Notes: a model not told the origin generated them from the letters alone. DNA of 64,000 nucleotides from Yersinia enterocolitica subsp. enterocolitica (GCF_901472495.1 NZ_LR590469.1:1612001-1676000); one strand, 5' to 3'. Positions 15,828 to 25,479 are shown, counted from the stretch's first letter. A program made the numbers and translations.

Positions 15828-17483
15828 TTAGCCGATCACTGGGGAATATTTACTGCGTAATCCGTCTGACTTGGCCCCGGTGGCGGTGATGCTCCCTGCG
15901 TTCAGTGGGCCATCAGTATTGGTATGAGTATGTGCGGCGGTCAGTGCTGCCAGCTCTTTCACCACATCCAGCGTATCGAGCATGAGGGCCATCACGTTAA
16001 TCTGCTGGCTACCAATCCACACCACTGGCGCTATTACATCCTGCCGGGCGGCGGCGATGCTGCTGCGGATATTGCCAATCTTCTCTATCAAATCCTGCCC
16101 CACATCAGTGGTGAAGGTTTTGCCCACTTTGGCCATGTAACTGGCTTGGGTGGCCAGACTGTAATCCCCCTCACTAATCTGCTGGATAGCACCAGCCAGT
16201 AAGGTCGCCGTTCCCAGTACCGTGGTTTTATCGGTAGCCTGAACGGTGGTTTCACGGGCCACCAGTGTGCGGGTTTCATCATCGGCGGTAATCACCCGGC
16301 TCATGGATTCCTCACGAATAACCTGATCGGTTTTACGTTCCCAGTCCCCTGCCACCGTCACCCGCTGCGACACCCCATCACGCTGTTGCTGTAGCTGCTC
16401 CCCCGGCTGCACGGTGGGCAGATTATTACCCTGTGATAACGTCTGACGCACAAACGGCTTATCTGGCCTGCCGCCAGTAAAGCCCACTTCCACCAGAGTA
16501 CCTGCTGGGGGGAACTGGAACATGCCCGACTCGGCCCCGGCCATTGGCAGAGGTAACGGCACCGCAGGGTAAACCGGCGTATCAGCTGCGGTCTTGCCAT
16601 CATCATCCAGCAATTGCAGATTCACGGCATACCGGGGCCGGAATGGGTCGGCCATATCACCACTGGTCACCGCTTCGCTTGGCCCCTCAACACGGGCCAT
16701 TTTCGGCAGATGTAACCCGGCTGATAACTCCGGGTAAGCATTATCGATCTGGCGCTGGATGGGGGTTTTCTGCAACGGCTTGCCGGTGGTTTTATTGCGC
16801 GGTGTCCACGTTAACACCAAATCATCATTATTCAGCCGAACCGTGGTTAACCGCTGGCCATTCAATTCCACACCGGGCCGCACTGATTGGATCATCGGTA
16901 CCGTCATGGTATTGCCTGCCGCCGCTGCGGTGCTGAATTCTGGCGGGATATCTATCGGTTTACCGGCGAACAATGAATGCTGCCAACTGCCCACATAGAC
17001 CGCGCCATCCGGCAACTGATACCAGACGTAATCAGCAATACCAAAGGCGTTACCGATATTGGCCAGCAACTGATAACCGCTGCCGCTATGGGTAAAATGC
17101 GGTATTGGCTTGTCGTTATAGTCAGCACTGGCGGCAAGCTGGAACGTTAACCCGCTGTTGTCAGTCAACCAGTCGGCCAACTGGCGCAAGGTCGGGTGTT
17201 GCATCGATACCGGCCACATCCGTTCAAAAATGCCGGTTAACTCACGCACAAATAACCGCTGTGCGCCGTTCTCTGCCGGTTGCGAGCGTTCCACATAACC
17301 GGTAAACCAGCGCAATACCAATTCAGGGTAACCGGCATCCAGCCGCACCAGTTTGCCGGTGTAATCGGTAGTGGTTTCAGCGGTAATAAAGCCACGCCCG
17401 CAGGCGTTCAGCTCCAACACCAGATTGGCATCAACCAGTGGCACCGCATCCCCGGACAGCATCAGTCTGCGGATCGGTTTCAT
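15828..17483 (-). CDS. Baseplate hub/spike protein (gpD-like fused to gpV-like spike)
   Basis: 551 residues, last gene of the tail operon. The first about 330 residues look like the gpD/VgrG hub (two jelly-roll-like domains). The next segment (about 285-360) has an OB-like fold with PLPLPMAGAESGMFQFPPAGTLVEVGF, as in gpV/gp5 proteins. The tail is a repetitive beta-rich stretch ending with AAHTHTNTDGP, whose HTH fits the HxH iron-binding motif at the tip of P2-type spikes. It thus seems to merge hub and puncturing tip in one chain. The start overlaps the preceding gene by 4 bases. Confidence 0.72.
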   Translation of the reverse strand: MKPIRRLMLSGDAVPLVDANLVLELNACGRGFITAETTTDYTGKLVRLDAGYPELVLRWFTGYVERSQPAENGAQRLFVRELTGIFERMWPVSMQHPTLRQLADWLTDNSGLTFQLAASADYNDKPIPHFTHSGSGYQLLANIGNAFGIADYVWYQLPDGAVYVGSWQHSLFAGKPIDIPPEFSTAAAAGNTMTVPMIQSVRPGVELNGQRLTTVRLNNDDLVLTWTPRNKTTGKPLQKTPIQRQIDNAYPELSAGLHLPKMARVEGPSEAVTSGDMADPFRPRYAVNLQLLDDDGKTAADTPVYPAVPLPLPMAGAESGMFQFPPAGTLVEVGFTGGRPDKPFVRQTLSQGNNLPTVQPGEQLQQQRDGVSQRVTVAGDWERKTDQVIREESMSRVITADDETRTLVARETTVQATDKTTVLGTATLLAGAIQQISEGDYSLATQASYMAKVGKTFTTDVGQDLIEKIGNIRSSIAAARQDVIAPVVWIGSQQINVMALMLDTLDVVKELAALTAAHTHTNTDGPLNAGSITATGAKSDGLRSKYSPVIG

Positions 17484-18031
17484 GAGGCTGGCCCCAGAGC
17501 ATCATTGACAGGCTTCAACACCTTGCGCTCAAACCAGCTTAATTTATCGGCATCCTCTCCCGCTTCACTGCCACCGGCAGCGGTACCGCCTGCCGTTTGT
17601 TTTTTAGTGGCGGTCTTGCCACCGGCGCGGGCCTCGCGTTTTTCTGACACGCTCAAAAACTCTTTGAGGGTAAAGGTCACCAGCCACGCCATTTTGCCAT
17701 CTTGTTTAGGCGCATCAATCGCGCCGGTAAAAGTGGCCAGCCGAAAATTAATCGCCTGCGCCACCTGATTGGCCACCCGGTATTTTTTCAGTGCGCCGCC
17801 TGCGTCTTTGGTTTCAGCCAGTGCAAACAGTCGGGTTAATACCTCCGGGGTGCTGAATGGCACCATCCCGGATACGCGCAGCTCTTTGGCCTTAATGCCC
17901 TGCTCTGCCGTGGCGGTGCTGGATGTCTGCCCGGACTGGTCTTTTTCCTGAAATTGCATGGTAGGGGTCACCGTCAGCCCCTTTAACGGGATGGCTTCAC
18001 CGTCCAGCGCCAGCATGACTATCTGTGTCAT
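17480..18031 (-). CDS. Phage tail/baseplate protein, gpU-like position
   Basis: 183-residue protein. MLALDGEAIPLKGLTVTPTMQFQEKD opens the chain (about residues 6-31), and LRVSGMVPFSTPEVLTRLFALAE and WLVTFTLKEFLSVSEKRE follow. These segments are typical of small tail proteins that cap the tube or sit near the hub. The C-terminal 50 residues are low-complexity (Ala/Gly/Lys/Thr). It overlaps both neighbours (ATGA with the hub gene). I cannot name the family securely; a role in baseplate or tail termination is inferred from position. Confidence 0.6.
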   Translation of the reverse strand: MTQIVMLALDGEAIPLKGLTVTPTMQFQEKDQSGQTSSTATAEQGIKAKELRVSGMVPFSTPEVLTRLFALAETKDAGGALKKYRVANQVAQAINFRLATFTGAIDAPKQDGKMAWLVTFTLKEFLSVSEKREARAGGKTATKKQTAGGTAAGGSEAGEDADKLSWFERKVLKPVNDALGPAS

Positions 18032-18728
18032 TGATCATCGCCTCCAGCGTGGTTAAATCCTCTCCGGCAAACAAGGTGGCCAGAGTAAAAACAGCATCCT
18101 GCTGCGGTACGTTCTTTCTCATTTCGCTGGCAATGGTGGCCGCGCTGCCGCTGGCGGCAAATACCCACGCCTGCGCATTGCCTGCCAGTAAGCCATTTAA
18201 CGCACTTTCCACACTGGCCAGTAACGCCGCCTTGGCGCTGGCAAAACCGGACAATTCCGACGTCAGCCCCGCCAGATTAGCCCCGGCCCCGGCGGCATCT
18301 TTGGCCTGTGCGATACGCTGCGCATTGATGGCCATGCGGCTGGTTGCGGTAGATAATGACTGCGGCAGGGGTAAGCCGTTTCCAGCACTGGCCGGTAACT
18401 GCATTTTGGTGGTGGCCAGCGTGGCCGCCGTGCTGGCCATGCGGGACACTTGCGAGAACACAGGCAGCGGCAGCACCGCAGAGAATTGCGTCAGCGCCTG
18501 CATAAAAGCGGGATGGTCGGCAGCACACACCATAAACACCACCACCGACTGCTGGCCACCGCTGCCCGCCAGTTTGCCCGCCAGATGATCCACCGCGTTC
18601 TGCGGACTCAGATAACTGCCCGATTCCTCACTGCGGCCCACTCCATAGACCCACGGATGTACCGGCAACATGGCGCAATTGACTGCGGCCATATTACCGG
18701 GGATAGATAATGTCGCTTTACGCCACAT
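17997..18728 (-). CDS. Conserved tail-region protein of unknown role
   Basis: 243 residues, rich in alanine and predicted mostly helical after residue 90 (ASMASTAATLATTK-like repeats). The N-terminus has MWRKATLSIPGNMAAVNCAML and VYGVGRSEESGSYLSPQNAVDHLAG. It overlaps the tail-fibre assembly gene upstream and the small tail protein downstream, so it is part of the late operon. HP1-like phages carry an unassigned gene at this position. No enzymatic motif was recognised. Confidence 0.6.
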   Translation of the reverse strand: MWRKATLSIPGNMAAVNCAMLPVHPWVYGVGRSEESGSYLSPQNAVDHLAGKLAGSGGQQSVVVFMVCAADHPAFMQALTQFSAVLPLPVFSQVSRMASTAATLATTKMQLPASAGNGLPLPQSLSTATSRMAINAQRIAQAKDAAGAGANLAGLTSELSGFASAKAALLASVESALNGLLAGNAQAWVFAASGSAATIASEMRKNVPQQDAVFTLATLFAGEDLTTLEAMINDTDSHAGAGR

Positions 18729-19356
18729 CCCGCACCTCTGGCCAGACCGGTACCCGATAGCCCTGATTTACCGCCTCAATCAAAAGCCATTGCGGCAATG
18801 CTGGTAACTCAATCAACGGCCAGTTGGCACTTGTGGGCCATGCGCGATAAGTGGCGCGGACAGCGATTAATTCACTGCGCTGCGCATCAGTCAGTGGCTT
18901 ATCATCAATGGAATAATCACTCACCATCATGGGGTCAGTAGCAATGATAAAAGCATCACGGTATTGACGGGCAACGGTGGCCAGCAAATCATTATCGGGT
19001 ACCCACTGCATACCATCCCATTGATTAAACTTGGATGGCGCACTGTCGGTAGTATCAAGAGGATATTCCCCCAACACAGTGACGGTTATTTTCTCACCGG
19101 TGATCGTGCTGTAGCGCACCTCACCCCGGTGATCGGCTTTATATTCCCATTGCAATTCATCTTTACTGCGGCAAATGGCAAAACCTTTTTTGGCTTTTGG
19201 TGGCGCATCTAAATAAGCGCGAGCGGGTAACCCCTGCCCGGTGTGAATAAACTCATTTGATGTTGCGACAAACTCGCCACTGTCGGGAGCGGCGTTATAG
19301 ACCGCGACATTACCGGAAGTCACTGCATAGCCATTTTTATCCAATTCAATTGTCAT
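18718..19356 (-). CDS. Tail fibre assembly chaperone (Tfa-like)
   Basis: 212 residues. The middle part (YSTITGEKITVTVLGEYPL then QWDGMQWVPDN) and the conserved IDDKPLTDAQRSELIAVRATYRAWP block (about 145-169) are typical of caudoviral tail fibre assembly proteins, which fold or trimerise the fibre C-terminus. It follows the fibre gene with a one-base stop/start overlap, as usual. The C-terminus is atypically long. Such genes often recombine together with the fibre tip to change host range. Confidence 0.78.
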   Translation of the reverse strand: MTIELDKNGYAVTSGNVAVYNAAPDSGEFVATSNEFIHTGQGLPARAYLDAPPKAKKGFAICRSKDELQWEYKADHRGEVRYSTITGEKITVTVLGEYPLDTTDSAPSKFNQWDGMQWVPDNDLLATVARQYRDAFIIATDPMMVSDYSIDDKPLTDAQRSELIAVRATYRAWPTSANWPLIELPALPQWLLIEAVNQGYRVPVWPEVRDVA

Positions 19357-20900
19357 TATGCAGCCCTCACAATGTAGTTAAATGCAATATTTCGTGGCCG
19401 AGTTTCATCACCACCCGAATTACTGGTTGCAACACCATTGCCGCTTGTAAACCAAGCAGATGTAGGGCCACCAGTGACGCCCCTAACCTCAAAATTTGTG
19501 ATCCCGTGATTATGACTTTGTATCCCGTGGCCCTGCCAGCCCAACAAGTTTTGGTCGGCCCTAACACCACGCCCATCATCAAAACCACGAATAAACTCAC
19601 CGCGCAAATCAGGTAAAACGCCTGTTGGGTACTTAGTCGCTAATTTGGGATAGGTAGTTACATTGAATGAGCCACCGTTCATTTTAAAAAACACAATCCC
19701 TTGCACCGTTGCGGGAATATTGGCAAGTGGGTAAGGCATTGGCACCCCAATAGGGAATACAGCATCAATCAGCGCTCTGACTTCTTCGCGACTGGGAATA
19801 TTGGCCAACTGGGCTAAAAACTCCGTTATCTGTAAATACTGGTCGTGGGGGTTTTCATCCCGCACGTGGTCGCTCATCACCGTCACCCCGGCATTGACCG
19901 CCTTTTTAACCGCTTTTAAGGTGGCGGCTATTTTCTCACTGTCACTGTCAATATCGTTGCCCAGTTGAGTAAAACCCTTGGCACTCAGCGTGGCATCCGG
20001 GTGATTGCGTGATTTTTCATGCTCTTTGAGTGCGGCGTTAATATCCCCAATGGCTTTATCAAACGGATTGGCTTCGCGTTTATCGTCTTCCCCGCTGGCA
20101 GTGATTAACGCCAGTGAGGCAATGTAATGGGTAAAGCCGTTAGCATCGGTGTAATCGCCAAAATCCCCGGCGCTATGCTTCACGCCAAGATGGATAATCG
20201 GCGCAAACTCACTCAATACACTGCCCTGATAACTGACATCGGCATAAACCACATTACCCGCTGCGGCCTCCAGTAGCACATCATCAGCCAGCAAAGCGCG
20301 AATACCGCCGATGTACGCAAGCCCTGCCTTAACCCGGTATTTATCGCCGTCTTTGCTCACGGAAAAACCGTCACCGAAAAAGGCGGCATGACCGTAATAA
20401 TCCAGATTAGCCAGACGGCTCACCTCATCAATACCACGCAACCGGGCGCTAAAATCAATCTGCCACGTTTGCGCCGATACGGTGATTTGACTGGCCTCTG
20501 CCGCCCCGGCAAACTCCATCAAAAAAGTGCGGGTGATGTTATTACCCTGCACACCGTTGGCGGTGGCAATTTTCTGCTGTGCCGGGGTATGCACAATCAT
20601 GCACAGGGTATTACTGGCGGCATCAACCAACCCAATCCAGTTAAAAGTGAAATCGCCAATACGGGTATCCAGCACCACCGAATAGGCCACCGCTGAATCG
20701 TTAATCATGCCGTACTGCGCCACTACATCCCGATGCACAATCTGGCCATCAGCCGGAATACCCTCATCCGGGTTAATCTCGGCGGTAGGATCAAGCCCCG
20801 GAACGTGGGCAAAAATAATGGTATCCGGGCGGGCCGGTAAGTTATTTAACACCTGCCCCGCCTGCCAGTGTTCAAATGCGCGGGTAATCACCGTTGCCAT
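19356..20900 (-). CDS. Tail fibre / collar protein
   Basis: 514-residue structural protein. The N-terminus (about 1-160) resembles the phage tail-collar fibre domain that attaches to the baseplate. The centre has NHPDATLSAKGFTQLGND and DEVHDENPHDQYLQ, fibre shaft repeats of P2-like phages. The C-terminal part contains LPDLRGEFIRGFDDGRGV and ends ETRPRNIAFNYIVRAA, the collar-type receptor-binding tip. It recognises the host surface. The tip is the likely host-range determinant. Confidence 0.85.
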   Translation of the reverse strand: MATVITRAFEHWQAGQVLNNLPARPDTIIFAHVPGLDPTAEINPDEGIPADGQIVHRDVVAQYGMINDSAVAYSVVLDTRIGDFTFNWIGLVDAASNTLCMIVHTPAQQKIATANGVQGNNITRTFLMEFAGAAEASQITVSAQTWQIDFSARLRGIDEVSRLANLDYYGHAAFFGDGFSVSKDGDKYRVKAGLAYIGGIRALLADDVLLEAAAGNVVYADVSYQGSVLSEFAPIIHLGVKHSAGDFGDYTDANGFTHYIASLALITASGEDDKREANPFDKAIGDINAALKEHEKSRNHPDATLSAKGFTQLGNDIDSDSEKIAATLKAVKKAVNAGVTVMSDHVRDENPHDQYLQITEFLAQLANIPSREEVRALIDAVFPIGVPMPYPLANIPATVQGIVFFKMNGGSFNVTTYPKLATKYPTGVLPDLRGEFIRGFDDGRGVRADQNLLGWQGHGIQSHNHGITNFEVRGVTGGPTSAWFTSGNGVATSNSGGDETRPRNIAFNYIVRAA

Positions 20901-20910
20901 ATCAATATCC

Positions 20911-21552
20911 TTATTTCAATTTTGCCGCATAGACTTCATGCGAATGCTGTAACTGGGTGGACATCACGGCCACCGTGCCTTTAATCGTGCCGGGGGCAAT
21001 GATTAATTTTGCATGGTGGTAGCCGTATTCGTTGCTGAACTCCCCGCCATGCATCACCACCGTTTTGGCGTTGAGCACTTGGAAAATGTAGCGGCGGCAG
21101 GTGCGGCCATACTGGCGGATCAGCGCCATCATCAGCGGGGTGTTTTCCGCTATCTGGTTATCATTCACCCGGATAAGAATGACGTCCCAGTCATAACCCG
21201 GCTGGCGCTCCAGTTGGGTTATCACGCCGATATCTAAACGCTTAAAGATGGCGCTGAATCCCGCCACTGAACCGGCGTCGGCGGCGTTAATAAAGGCGTA
21301 TTGCACCCGCTTACGGTACAGGCTCAACGGCTCACCGTTAAAGCGGCTGATATCGCGCTGATACGCCAGCACGTTAAGCAACGGCACCGCACAGGTGGCC
21401 GCATCCAATTGATTAAGCGGCCATATCAGCCAGCCATGCACCCACTGCCACCATGCGCGGCACACCTGCAATAACTTGTTGGCTTCGCCTTTGTCCATCC
21501 ATGACGGCAGGCGCAGGCTTGTTAATCGGCTAATGAAATCAGGCATTTTCAA
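20911..21552 (-). CDS. Baseplate/tail protein gpI-like
   Basis: 213 residues following the gpJ-like baseplate gene and preceding the fibre gene, the position of P2 gene I. It contains QLDAATCAVPLLNVLAYQRD and RKRVQYAFINAADAGSVAGF (about 50-98), the pattern of the phage tail protein I family (Cys/Trp-rich, LP.LA...). It probably connects the fibres to the wedge. Its start overlaps the end of gene J by 14 bp. Confidence 0.78.
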   Translation of the reverse strand: MKMPDFISRLTSLRLPSWMDKGEANKLLQVCRAWWQWVHGWLIWPLNQLDAATCAVPLLNVLAYQRDISRFNGEPLSLYRKRVQYAFINAADAGSVAGFSAIFKRLDIGVITQLERQPGYDWDVILIRVNDNQIAENTPLMMALIRQYGRTCRRYIFQVLNAKTVVMHGGEFSNEYGYHHAKLIIAPGTIKGTVAVMSTQLQHSHEVYAAKLK

Positions 21553-22723
21553 TCACCACCATTAAGCTATTCAGGCGCGGTACACTCAGGTCACTGACAA
21601 TATCGCTCAGTGAAAAACTCAGTGACTCAATCAGCGGAAACGTCTTATGCAGCTCTCGCCCCAGATTGGAAAATGAGAAGCGGGAATAGGGCCACGTTTT
21701 TAGCACCTTGTAATTGCTGTTCTGACGAAAGGCGCAGCGGATCAGGTTTTCAGCGCCGCTTTCCAGCTTGGCCAACTCATCAGCGGTTAAATTTTGTTTA
21801 TTGCTGACATACAGCGTCACCACTAAATCATGCTGGCTTTCCGGCAGTGGCATACACTGCATATCATCGCCATGACCGTGGTGGCCTTGCGCGGTGATAT
21901 GGTCGTTGACCGCATCAATAAACGGCTGGGAAATTTCGCCACTGTCCAACAACAGATAAGCGTTGGCGGTACCCGGCCCGCGCGGGGCATCGTGCAAAAA
22001 ATAAATCCGGTCAATGGATAGCCCCACTACCCCGGCTATCATGCTGCGGTACACCGCATCGGTGTGATAGTTGCCTACCAGATTGAACTGATTGCGGCAT
22101 CGGTCGCGAAAATCATCATCTGACTCTTTATCAGCACCCGGCACCGTTAACCAATCGCCCTCGCTTTGCGCCCGTTCAATGCCCGGCACTGCCTGCGGCA
22201 AGATACGGTAGTAACCGGGGGCCAGATTAAACGCCCCGCCCACCTCAGCCGCATTTACCGCGACCAACCCACTGACGCTACCGGCAGCAATAGCGGTTTC
22301 ACTGCTTACCACCACGCTATATATCTTGCTGTTAATGCGTTCGGTCTGGATCAGCGTTCCGGCCGGAATAACCACATCCTGCTGAATATCAGCTTTATAG
22401 AAGCGGATCATGCCCTGCGCAGCGGTGGCCGGTTTACGGCGGGCATTGACGCCCCAGCCAAACACCTCTAAAAAAGTGCCGCTGGCAGTGGCCAGATACA
22501 TATTGGCCAGCACGGTATTGATTAACACTTCGTTGAGCCACAACACCGGGCGAGTGACAATAGTTTTTATCAGCCGCCAGAACGGCGACATATCAGAGGT
22601 ATTGGTGATTAACCCCTCTTCTTCCACCAGTTCATCAAACTTTTGCCGAATGTCTGTTTCCGTGGTCGGCATCCCACTGTCTTTTAATACCTGTTCGTAA
22701 TCTATTTCAGGTTTATTATTCAT
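21539..22723 (-). CDS. Baseplate assembly protein J-like
   Basis: 394 residues from the ATG at 22723 (MNNKPEIDY); an upstream ATG adds three. It is a member of the baseplate J family: the N-terminal LYLATASGTFLEVFGWGVNARRKPA and AQGMIRFYKA segments and the central DDDFRDRCRNQFNLVGNYHTDA motif are typical of wedge proteins. It forms the outer baseplate periphery in contractile tails. It lies between a small W-like gene and gpI in the usual P2 order. Confidence 0.87.
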   Translation of the reverse strand: MNNKPEIDYEQVLKDSGMPTTETDIRQKFDELVEEEGLITNTSDMSPFWRLIKTIVTRPVLWLNEVLINTVLANMYLATASGTFLEVFGWGVNARRKPATAAQGMIRFYKADIQQDVVIPAGTLIQTERINSKIYSVVVSSETAIAAGSVSGLVAVNAAEVGGAFNLAPGYYRILPQAVPGIERAQSEGDWLTVPGADKESDDDFRDRCRNQFNLVGNYHTDAVYRSMIAGVVGLSIDRIYFLHDAPRGPGTANAYLLLDSGEISQPFIDAVNDHITAQGHHGHGDDMQCMPLPESQHDLVVTLYVSNKQNLTADELAKLESGAENLIRCAFRQNSNYKVLKTWPYSRFSFSNLGRELHKTFPLIESLSFSLSDIVSDLSVPRLNSLMVVIENA

Positions 22724-23048
22724 AATCCGCACTTACCGTAATAGGGCCGAAATCGTAGGTATCAGCCGTTACCCATAAGCGTGTGGCGGTTTCTTCATTA
22801 ATCACCACCGTGCCGGGAATAATGCGTACATCATCTTCAATTAAAATAATCAACTGGGTGATAACATCGGCGCGTAATGTCGGACTGCGCTCCGCAATTA
22901 ATCGAGTAGTGAGGCCACTTTCAATAATGGCGTGTACACAGTCCTGACCAATGCTCATCCGGTTATTACATAATGTTGGTTCATTGCCGGTATTAAGAAC
23001 AAAATCACCGTCTTTAATCAGCAGGTCGATATACATTGATTTTGTCAT
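22716..23048 (-). CDS. Small baseplate protein (DUF2590-like, gpW position)
   Basis: 110 residues from the ATG at 23048, which overlaps the tape-measure stop (TAATG). It contains YIDLLIKDGDFVLNTGNEP and SIGQDCVHAIIESGLTTRLIAERSP, like the gp25/W lysozyme-like wedge proteins (family DUF2590 from memory). It overlaps the next gene by 8 bp. A structural wedge component is inferred from order and motif. Confidence 0.75.
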   Translation of the reverse strand: MTKSMYIDLLIKDGDFVLNTGNEPTLCNNRMSIGQDCVHAIIESGLTTRLIAERSPTLRADVITQLIILIEDDVRIIPGTVVINEETATRLWVTADTYDFGPITVSADYE

Positions 23049-25024
23049 TAATTTAATTCCTGCCATTCCATTAAATCGCTCGGCGTCATGCCACCCGGCA
23101 TAGTAATATTCACGTTTTCAATTCGTTTGCTATTGTCAGTGACGGACTTAGAGCTATTACTGATTTCTTTATTAATCCCGCCTTTATCAATATTGCGCAT
23201 CTGGCCACCGGTTAATAAACCACTGGCTGAATTCATCGGGTTACCTTCCGGGGCAACAATACTTTTCGCCTCAATACTGACACCGGGAATATAGTTCAGC
23301 TTATCAATGATCCAGTTATAGGTTTCGGCAAAGGTACTTTTTAGCCAGTCCCACAACCCACTGAACACATTGCCGATACTGTCAGCCATGGCACTGAACC
23401 CGGCCAGTGGTGATAAGCCGGTGATAGCCGATACCAGCCACTGCCAGCCGGATACGATTTTTTGCCATACTCCGCTAAATACGTCCCCGACAGCAGTCAC
23501 CACCTCAGACAACCACTGGAATGCGGCCGTATCTGCAATGGCGGCTTTAATCTCATCCCAATAGGTAATCAGGTAGTAGATACCCGCTGCCAGTGCGGCA
23601 ATGGCCACAATCACCAACAACACTGGCCATGTCAGGAAGCTAAAGGAGATCCCCGCCGAGATGGCCGCGATGCGTAGCGCCAGTAAGACACCGCGCATAA
23701 TACGCATGGTGGCATTGGCGGCAATAATCGCTTTGTTATACAACCAGATGGCGGCAGTGTGGATTTGTGTCACGGCACACAATGCACCCCACAGCAGTTT
23801 TAACCCCATCCAGATAAACATGCTGATCCCCATCACCATATTGGCGATGGCACCGGCAGCGGCAAAACTCAGCAGCGCCAGCATGGCATAACCAATCAGT
23901 CGGGCGATATTGGGGAATAGCTGCATCCAGCGGGCGAACTTCTCCCCGATAGCCGATACCCGGTTCATGATGGGATACAGCACCGGTAACAGGGTTAAGC
24001 CCAAAATCACCCGCATCCCTGTCCAGATAGCCATCAGCCGTTCCCACGGATCAGCCATTTTCTTGGCCATCTCACCGGCCCGTTTCATGCCGTCATTACT
24101 GCCCAACTCACCAATATTACGTTTCAGTAAATCGACATTGCCGTAAAGCTGTTTAATGACATTCGCCCCATCCCCAAAGGCTTTATCCAGCTCGGCCTGC
24201 GCTTTTAAATTGCCCTCTATTGTTTTCCCGTAACGCCCCTGCAATTTCGCCAGCATTTCCGGCATGGTCAGCATCTGGCCGGAGGCATTCACAAAACTTA
24301 GCCCCAGCGTTTTGGCTCCGGCTGCGGCCCCTTTCATGTAGGTTTCATAGCTGCCGCTGGCTTCAGTTCCCAAGGTTTTTTGCAACTGGCCCAACACAGC
24401 AAATTGCTCATCCATGCCCACGCCATAGTTAGCGCCAACCCCTTTGGAACCCTCCATTAAGTCAGCCATGGTCTGCATATTGACGCCAAATGCCTGCGCC
24501 ATATACGCCGTTTTACCGGCCACCTCTTCGGCAAATTTCACTTTGCCTATGCGGTCTGCATAGCTGTCAAACTGGTTATACATTTGCCCCATGTAGGCGG
24601 CGGCTTCGCTGCCGGTGGTTTTCATCCCTGCGGCCAGCACATTGGTAGCCAGGGTAAAACGGGGCAAATCACGGTCAGACAGCGTACCAATAGCACTGCG
24701 CACATCAGCACTGGAGCGCACCACATCCACCGCGCTGCGCCCATATTGCATACTGAATTTCAGGGCGTCAGTGCTCATCTTTTGCAAGGCGCTGTCACTC
24801 ACCCCCTTGGCGCTGGCTTCATTAAGCGCCCCGGCAAAATCAGCCGCTGGCCCCAGTGCGCCCTTTAAGCCCTGCACCACACCAAATAGGGCCGCACCAC
24901 CCACCGCAATTTTACCGAAAGCCGCTTGTGAGTGATCCGCGAACCCTTTAACGGTGGACTGCACCTGCTTTAACGGGCGCGTGATTTTATCAATCATGCT
25001 TAGGGTAAAATCGAGGTGTTTCAT
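23048..25024 (-). CDS. Tail tape measure protein
   Basis: 658 residues. The N-terminal half is a TP901-type tape-measure domain (about 60-330) with helical repeats such as GSEAAAYMGQMYNQFDSYADRIG. Several hydrophobic segments (about 345-485) may insert in the host membrane. Length sets tail length. It starts at an ATG overlapping the stop of the frameshifted chaperone extension (TAATG) and ends overlapping the next start. It sits directly behind the tail-assembly chaperone, as in most tailed phages. Confidence 0.92.
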   Translation of the reverse strand: MKHLDFTLSMIDKITRPLKQVQSTVKGFADHSQAAFGKIAVGGAALFGVVQGLKGALGPAADFAGALNEASAKGVSDSALQKMSTDALKFSMQYGRSAVDVVRSSADVRSAIGTLSDRDLPRFTLATNVLAAGMKTTGSEAAAYMGQMYNQFDSYADRIGKVKFAEEVAGKTAYMAQAFGVNMQTMADLMEGSKGVGANYGVGMDEQFAVLGQLQKTLGTEASGSYETYMKGAAAGAKTLGLSFVNASGQMLTMPEMLAKLQGRYGKTIEGNLKAQAELDKAFGDGANVIKQLYGNVDLLKRNIGELGSNDGMKRAGEMAKKMADPWERLMAIWTGMRVILGLTLLPVLYPIMNRVSAIGEKFARWMQLFPNIARLIGYAMLALLSFAAAGAIANMVMGISMFIWMGLKLLWGALCAVTQIHTAAIWLYNKAIIAANATMRIMRGVLLALRIAAISAGISFSFLTWPVLLVIVAIAALAAGIYYLITYWDEIKAAIADTAAFQWLSEVVTAVGDVFSGVWQKIVSGWQWLVSAITGLSPLAGFSAMADSIGNVFSGLWDWLKSTFAETYNWIIDKLNYIPGVSIEAKSIVAPEGNPMNSASGLLTGGQMRNIDKGGINKEISNSSKSVTDNSKRIENVNITMPGGMTPSDLMEWQELN

Positions 25025-25478
25025 TAGTCGCCTTTAAATGCCAAGCCAATCCCATTGGCAATAGAAATACGGGTGTTATCCCAATAACGGTTATCCAACC
25101 AAACGGCACGGGCTAAACTTTCTATATCGTCATTTTCATGCGGCAGATAATGACGGCGCAGAATAAGAAATTGTTCAATTGAATTACTTTCAATGGCTCG
25201 TAACCGTTGGGTTAGTTTTTTACTTCAATTTCCAATTTCGGCGCATAGACTTGGTTCACTTGGTCAACCAATTGCAAAGCCGCACCCGGTGCTTTTAAAA
25301 TCTCGTCCAAGGCTTCTTTGGTTTCTTTACTGATAATACGGCGCAGATATTTAAATGCCGGGGCAATTTTATTATCCATTGCCATATCATTAATTAAACC
25401 GTTATAAGCGGTGGTGTTCGGTTCAAAAATAAGTTCAACGCTACCCACTGCTAATACAATTTTATGTTTGTCGGCCAT
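25024..25478 (-). CDS. Frameshifted tail assembly chaperone (long form)
   Basis: Below the 88-residue chaperone a -1 frame stays open: from the slippery A AAA AAC (25215-25221) it continues LTQRLRAIESNSIEQFLILR and runs 63 further residues to a stop at 25024, overlapping the tape-measure start. The fused product would be about 151 residues. This is the same logic as lambda G/GT and P2 E/E+E'. The extension has no good start of its own. Confidence 0.75.
25212..25478 (-). CDS. Tail assembly chaperone (short form)
   Basis: 88-residue protein directly in front of the tape-measure gene. It carries EPNTTAYNGLINDMAMDNKI and a helical C-terminus, resembling the tail assembly chaperone family of HP1-like phages. 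It coats the tape-measure protein during tail assembly. Its last codons GTA AAA AAC TAA contain the slippery heptamer used for the long form. Confidence 0.75.
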   Translation of the reverse strand: MADKHKIVLAVGSVELIFEPNTTAYNGLINDMAMDNKIAPAFKYLRRIISKETKEALDEILKAPGAALQLVDQVNQVYAPKLEIEVKN

Positions 25479-25479
25479 G

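Noticed and set aside
18025..18588. 187-codon open frame on plus opposite a tail gene
   Set aside because: Antisense shadow of a high-GC phage gene; no ribosome site, composition fits the complement of an Ala-rich protein.
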